NCBI RefSeq assembly: GCF_001305595.1
Contig: NZ_CP012401.1
Location: forward strand, 2,057,001-2,121,000
DNA length: 64,000 nt
Reading direction: 5' to 3'
Origin: Azospirillum thiophilum
GTDB taxonomy: Bacteria; Pseudomonadota; Alphaproteobacteria; Azospirillales; Azospirillaceae
The first letter of the stretch is position 1; the number at the start of each line of letters is the position of its first letter. The notes under the pieces are model-generated. The model saw nothing but the letters and a program-made list of their open reading frames with translations, was not told the origin of the DNA and did not search any database. This document shows positions 61,302-64,000 of the stretch, piece by piece. Position numbers and translations under genes: made by a program.

Positions 61302-61679
61302 GTCGGAACCCTCTGTCGCATGGGGGCGGCGACTTGCCCGAAGGGATGCGCCGCGGTCCTTTTACTCAATCTATGCAACGCAATAATGGAAGGCGAGGCG
61401 TGGAGAGCGAATTTTCTCCAATCATTCCTCCGGTGTGATTTTCCTGCCGCCATCCTATGACTGTCCTATGCAATAAGGTCACAGTATAAAATTTTTTAAT
61501 TGCCTCGGCCGATGACCTTCCCTATACGAATATCCGTCCGGACACGTTTCACACCAGATGGGACGGTTCGGACCAGCGTTGGACATAAGGTTTACACCAT
61601 CGCGGGCGCTGCGCGACCCGCCAAACGCCGAACGGCCAAAACGTAGAACGGCCAAAACGTAAAACGAAGAGGTTCGGGG
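61302..61679. other. Divergent promoter region of the L,D-transpeptidase and DUF882 genes
   Basis: This 378-base region has an AT-rich core at about 61370-61505. It should carry the promoters of both diverging envelope genes. A perfect 16-bp tandem repeat lies at 61630-61661, just before the rightward start. No gene is supported here. Confidence 0.65.
61630..61661 (+). repeat. Perfect 16-bp tandem direct repeat before the DUF882 gene
   Basis: GAACGGCCAAAACGTA occurs twice without spacing (61630-61645, 61646-61661), and the left copy is preceded by a related AAACGCC. It ends 18 bases before the ATG at 61680, so it lies in the leader or promoter and could be a regulator site. Confidence 0.75.
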
Positions 61680-62312
61680 ATGCATTTGGGGGATGATGAG
61701 CGTGCCGCACCGGCGATCGGGCGGCGCGGGTTCCTGAGCTTTGCCGTAGCGGCAGTGTCTGCGGCGGTTCCTGTCGCCTCGGCGACGATCACGGGGGTAG
61801 CCACCAGCGTGGTGACGGCTCCGGTCCTGTTCGGGACCGGTTCGGCGGAGGCGGCGCCTCTGACCGGCGGCGTCCGCCGCCTGACCCTTCATAACATCAA
61901 CACGAACGAACGGTTCGACGGCGTCTATTGGGCGGACGGCCATTACAAGCCGGACGCGTTGCGCAAGCTGGACGTGCTGTTGCGCGACCACCGCGCCAAG
62001 CAGGTCTGCCGCTATGACCCGCGCCTGTTCGACCTGCTGGCCCGCGTACACCAGTCCGTCGGTTCCGACGATCCGTTCGAGGTGATCTGCGGCTACCGGT
62101 CCCGCCGGACCAACGCCATGGCGCGGCGCCGGTCGCGTGGGGTCGCCAAGGAAAGCTACCACACCCGCGGCATGGCCATCGATATCCGCCTGCCCGATAC
62201 CCAATTGCGCGCGATCTCCGAGACGGCGCGGGCGATGCAGGCCGGCGGCGTCGGATTTTACCCGCGCAGCGGTTTCGTTCATCTCGACGTTGGTCCCGTC
62301 CGCAGCTGGTGA
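61680..62312 (+). CDS. Tat-exported DUF882/M15-like peptidase (YcbK family)
   Basis: The protein has 210 residues from the ATG at 61680. A twin-arginine signal GRRGFLSF at 14-21 is followed by a hydrophobic stretch to about 58. The M15-type zinc ligands fit H161 (SYHTRGMAIDI), D168 and H201 (GFVHLDVG). ICGYRSRRTN near 136-145 is family-typical. It probably cleaves peptidoglycan crosslinks in the periplasm, beside the divergent L,D-transpeptidase. The long perfect hairpin at 62342-62393 follows. Confidence 0.9.
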   Translation: MHLGDDERAAPAIGRRGFLSFAVAAVSAAVPVASATITGVATSVVTAPVLFGTGSAEAAPLTGGVRRLTLHNINTNERFDGVYWADGHYKPDALRKLDVLLRDHRAKQVCRYDPRLFDLLARVHQSVGSDDPFEVICGYRSRRTNAMARRRSRGVAKESYHTRGMAIDIRLPDTQLRAISETARAMQAGGVGFYPRSGFVHLDVGPVRSW

Positions 62313-62341
62313 GGCCGGCGCATCCGTCCGGGAATGATGCC

Positions 62342-62393
62342 GATAACTGGAAAGGCTCCGCATTCTTAACGATGCGGAGCCTTTCCAGTTATC
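62342..62393 (+). terminator. Very long perfect hairpin (22-bp stem, 8-nt loop), terminator-like
   Basis: The arms 62342-62363 and 62372-62393 are exact reverse complements. No T-tract follows, but the hairpin sits 29 bases after the DUF882 stop and downstream of the convergent XRE gene's stop at 62464, so it can block transcription from both sides. It may instead be a repeated mobile palindrome. Confidence 0.65.
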
Positions 62394-62463
62394 CAGTCCA
62401 TTTGGCGATTTGCCTTCCGTGACGTTCGGGTCCGTCGTTTTCGAGTCGGTCGTTCGCGGCTGT

Positions 62464-63219
62464 TCAGTTGCGGGACGGCGGCTTGGACGCGCGCAGAATG
62501 TCCGTCGGATCCCACACGGCACCGTGCCGCCGTCGCGCCTTGTTGGAATTGTCGGTGGATTTCACCGTCTTGATCCGCGGGGAGTCGTTGCGGACGGTGC
62601 GACTTGGGCCCCGAACGCCTTCGGCCTCCAGGACCGCGCCATCCGCTTCCCCGGCCGTCATGCCGTTGTCGGCAGGGCTGCTCGAGGATCGCTCCGGGGT
62701 CTTGATCTGGGGCGGCAGGCCCTCGTCCCGTGGTGCCGCTGTGGATTTCCCATCCTCGCCGTCTTCCGGGCTCTCGGGGGATTCCTTGATTTCGGGCGAG
62801 AGGGCGGAGAGCAGCGACAGCATCTCGTCCGAGACATGGGCTGGGGCGGCGCGCCACAAGCGTAGCAGGCGGGCCTCCCGCCGGCTGATCTGGGTTCCTG
62901 TCTCCTCCGCCTCGTTGCCGCTGCTGCGCAGCCGGCGCGACGAACCGGGGTCGTTGTAGCTATCGAAGAAGAAGCTGACCGGAACATCCAGGACTTGGCC
63001 CAGGCGATAGAGCGTGCCTGCCGAGATACGGTTGGAGCCGCGTTCGTATTTCTGCACCTGCTGGAAGGTCAGGCCGATGGCCTCGCCCAATTTTTCCTGG
63101 CTCATTCCCAGAAGGGTCCGGCGCATCCTCACGCGCTGCCCGACATGGGCGTCCACAGACCAGGATTCCGGCGATCCGCGTCGTCCTCTTTTGCGCGCCG
63201 TCGGTTCACTCATGTCCAT
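62464..63219 (-). CDS. XRE-family transcriptional regulator with long disordered tail
   Basis: The protein has 251 residues from the ATG at 63219 (another ATG lies two codons later). The helix-turn-helix covers about residues 26-85: VGQRVRMRRTLLGMSQEKLGEAIGLTFQQVQKYERGSNRISAGTLYRLGQVLDVPVSFFFD. This form is common in alphaproteobacteria and resembles nodulation or cell-cycle linked regulators of the SinR/NolR-like Cro/CI class. The C-terminal 130 residues are Ser/Pro/Glu-rich with no domain. The start is preceded by an AT-rich region. Confidence 0.85.
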   Translation of the reverse strand: MDMSEPTARKRGRRGSPESWSVDAHVGQRVRMRRTLLGMSQEKLGEAIGLTFQQVQKYERGSNRISAGTLYRLGQVLDVPVSFFFDSYNDPGSSRRLRSSGNEAEETGTQISRREARLLRLWRAAPAHVSDEMLSLLSALSPEIKESPESPEDGEDGKSTAAPRDEGLPPQIKTPERSSSSPADNGMTAGEADGAVLEAEGVRGPSRTVRNDSPRIKTVKSTDNSNKARRRHGAVWDPTDILRASKPPSRN

Positions 63220-63756
63220 TGGTCTCCGATACCCAGTCGTTCGCAGCCTCTCTTTGCGAGAATGAAAGGATTGTTTGCACGTCCGTTGTTTGACTTCAAG
63301 AGAAAAATCATTAATATTAACGTATTTCCGCCATATTCCGATAGGCAGCGGTGTTGGACCAGCATTCGCCGGAAACTCCCTGTTACAGTTTTGTATTGTG
63401 CGCATGATCAAGGAAATCAATTCCGTAGACACTCTATCCGTACCCTGCGCATATCCCATTGTGAAAATGACCGATTCTTCGGGCTCATCCACTGGTTGGA
63501 TCGACAGCTTTCCGAATTCGGAATTTATCCGTTCGATCGCGGACGGTGCTTGGATCTTCCAAATGTCGGTAGAAGACGTTCTGGTTCCAGCAAATAATCA
63601 TGCGCCGGCAAAGCAATTTTTCGCGTGCGAAAGGGCGATAGCGTCGGTCACGCGCCTGAAATCGCAGGCTGTCGCGGGGTGACTCGTTGTCCAGCCAAAC
63701 ATTAATCTATAATTAACCATGATAAAGGTGCTGGACCGGCCATCCTGTCGGCCGAT
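63220..63756. other. AT-rich intergenic region upstream of the XRE gene
   Basis: These 537 bases contain no supported gene. AT-rich stretches at about 63295-63345 and 63695-63725 look regulatory. A TTAA-N7-TTAAC site is at 63702-63717 and a shorter TTAATATTAAC at 63311-63321. A rightward open frame at 63275-63682 has no ribosome-binding site and an unremarkable product, so I do not call it. Confidence 0.55.
63702..63717. promoter_or_regulatory. Candidate CtrA-binding site
   Basis: TTAATCTATAATTAAC matches the full CtrA consensus TTAA-N7-TTAAC exactly and continues into CAT. CtrA is a response regulator conserved in alphaproteobacteria, including Rhodospirillales. The site is 483 bases before the XRE start and 40 bases past the stop of the leftward gene at 63757, so the target gene is uncertain. 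Confidence 0.5.
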
Positions 63757-64000
63757 TCAAGCTTTCCCGGCCTGCGATGCGTGACGACGCATATCGGCCT
63801 TGGCAGCGCCTCTCCGCCGCACAGGAGGTGCGGCCGCCTCCCATGGGCCGCCGGGCATAGCGAAGCCCTCCACATGGTCGCGCAGCTTCTGGATCTGGGA
63901 AGGGGTCAGGCTGCGGCCGAAGCGGGACTTCAGCAGGGTCGCCAGCGCTCCCCGGGTCGGCCGGGCGCCGGCGGACGACAGCGTCCGGTAGGCGACGAAG
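63757..64000 (-). CDS. C-terminal part of a hypothetical protein, open at the window edge
   Basis: On the minus strand the frame is open from the window end to a TGA at 63757-63759, giving about 80 residues. They include ARPTRGALATLLKSRFGRSLTPSQIQKLRDHVEG, a helical basic segment, and an Arg/Ala-rich tail. The family is not recognised. The N-terminus lies beyond base 64000. Confidence 0.6.
   Translation of the reverse strand, partial: FVAYRTLSSAGARPTRGALATLLKSRFGRSLTPSQIQKLRDHVEGFAMPGGPWEAAAPPVRRRGAAKADMRRHASQAGKA

Noticed and set aside
63275-63682. Rightward open frame of 135 codons upstream of the XRE gene
   Set aside because: There is no ribosome-binding site, the composition is AT-rich and promoter-like, and the product resembles no family.

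Overview
The window looks like chromosome (or a large replicon) of a GC-rich alphaproteobacterium of the Rhodospirillales, most likely Azospirillum or a close relative. This rests on the carA / yqeY / dnaG / rpoD gene block, an ohr-ohrR pair, the general protein style and very GC-rich codon usage. The genus is inferred, not shown.

Bases 1-31243 are prophage material and insertion sequences. The far left (1-1427) holds remnants of a phage structural region, including a relative of a head-assembly gene found again at 13988-14503. A badly decayed IS5-family transposase follows (1572-2251). Next comes an AT-rich, leftward three-gene module (2369-4279): a CI/Cro-like regulator, a 200-aa protein of unknown function and a DUF2971 protein. 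An operator-rich spacer (4280-4425) separates it from a rightward early region: a DUF1376 replication-type gene cut by an intact IS1595-family element (4984-6644), three small or unknown overlapping genes, and a tyrosine integrase (8314-9549). At about 9620 the sequence switches abruptly into a GC-rich lambda-type siphophage morphogenesis module. Its order is: terminase large subunit (N-terminus missing), gpW, portal, S49 protease, assembly protein, decoration protein, major capsid, connectors, tail tube, tail chaperones with a probable -1 frameshift, a 2215-aa tape measure, tail-tip proteins, SPRY-domain fibre, fibre chaperone, lysozyme with membrane tail, and nested spanins. The right boundary is a 3' fragment of a tRNA-Pro(GGG) gene at 31199-31243, the expected attR scar, followed by the tRNA's own terminator. 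The truncated terminase and the IS insertion indicate a cryptic, mosaic prophage.

Bases 31244-64000 are host genes. They include ohr and ohrR (organic peroxide defence), a GNAT acetyltransferase, an alpha/beta hydrolase, prmB, an ArsC-family protein, serA, a secreted HExxH protein, an HNH protein, carA diverging from yqeY-dnaG-rpoD, a CAT-anticodon tRNA, a TPR/glycosyltransferase-like protein, and an ECF sigma factor with a membrane anti-sigma and a candidate autoregulatory promoter. A carbohydrate/stress block follows (SRPBCC protein, zinc alcohol dehydrogenase, treZ, GH133 debranching enzyme). The right end holds cell-envelope genes (SPOR+NodB polysaccharide deacetylase, L,D-transpeptidase, Tat-exported DUF882/M15 peptidase) and an XRE regulator.

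The most novel candidate is the AT-rich prophage module at 2369-4279, which has the layout of a lysogeny-expressed accessory (possibly anti-phage) cassette. That function is inference from context only.
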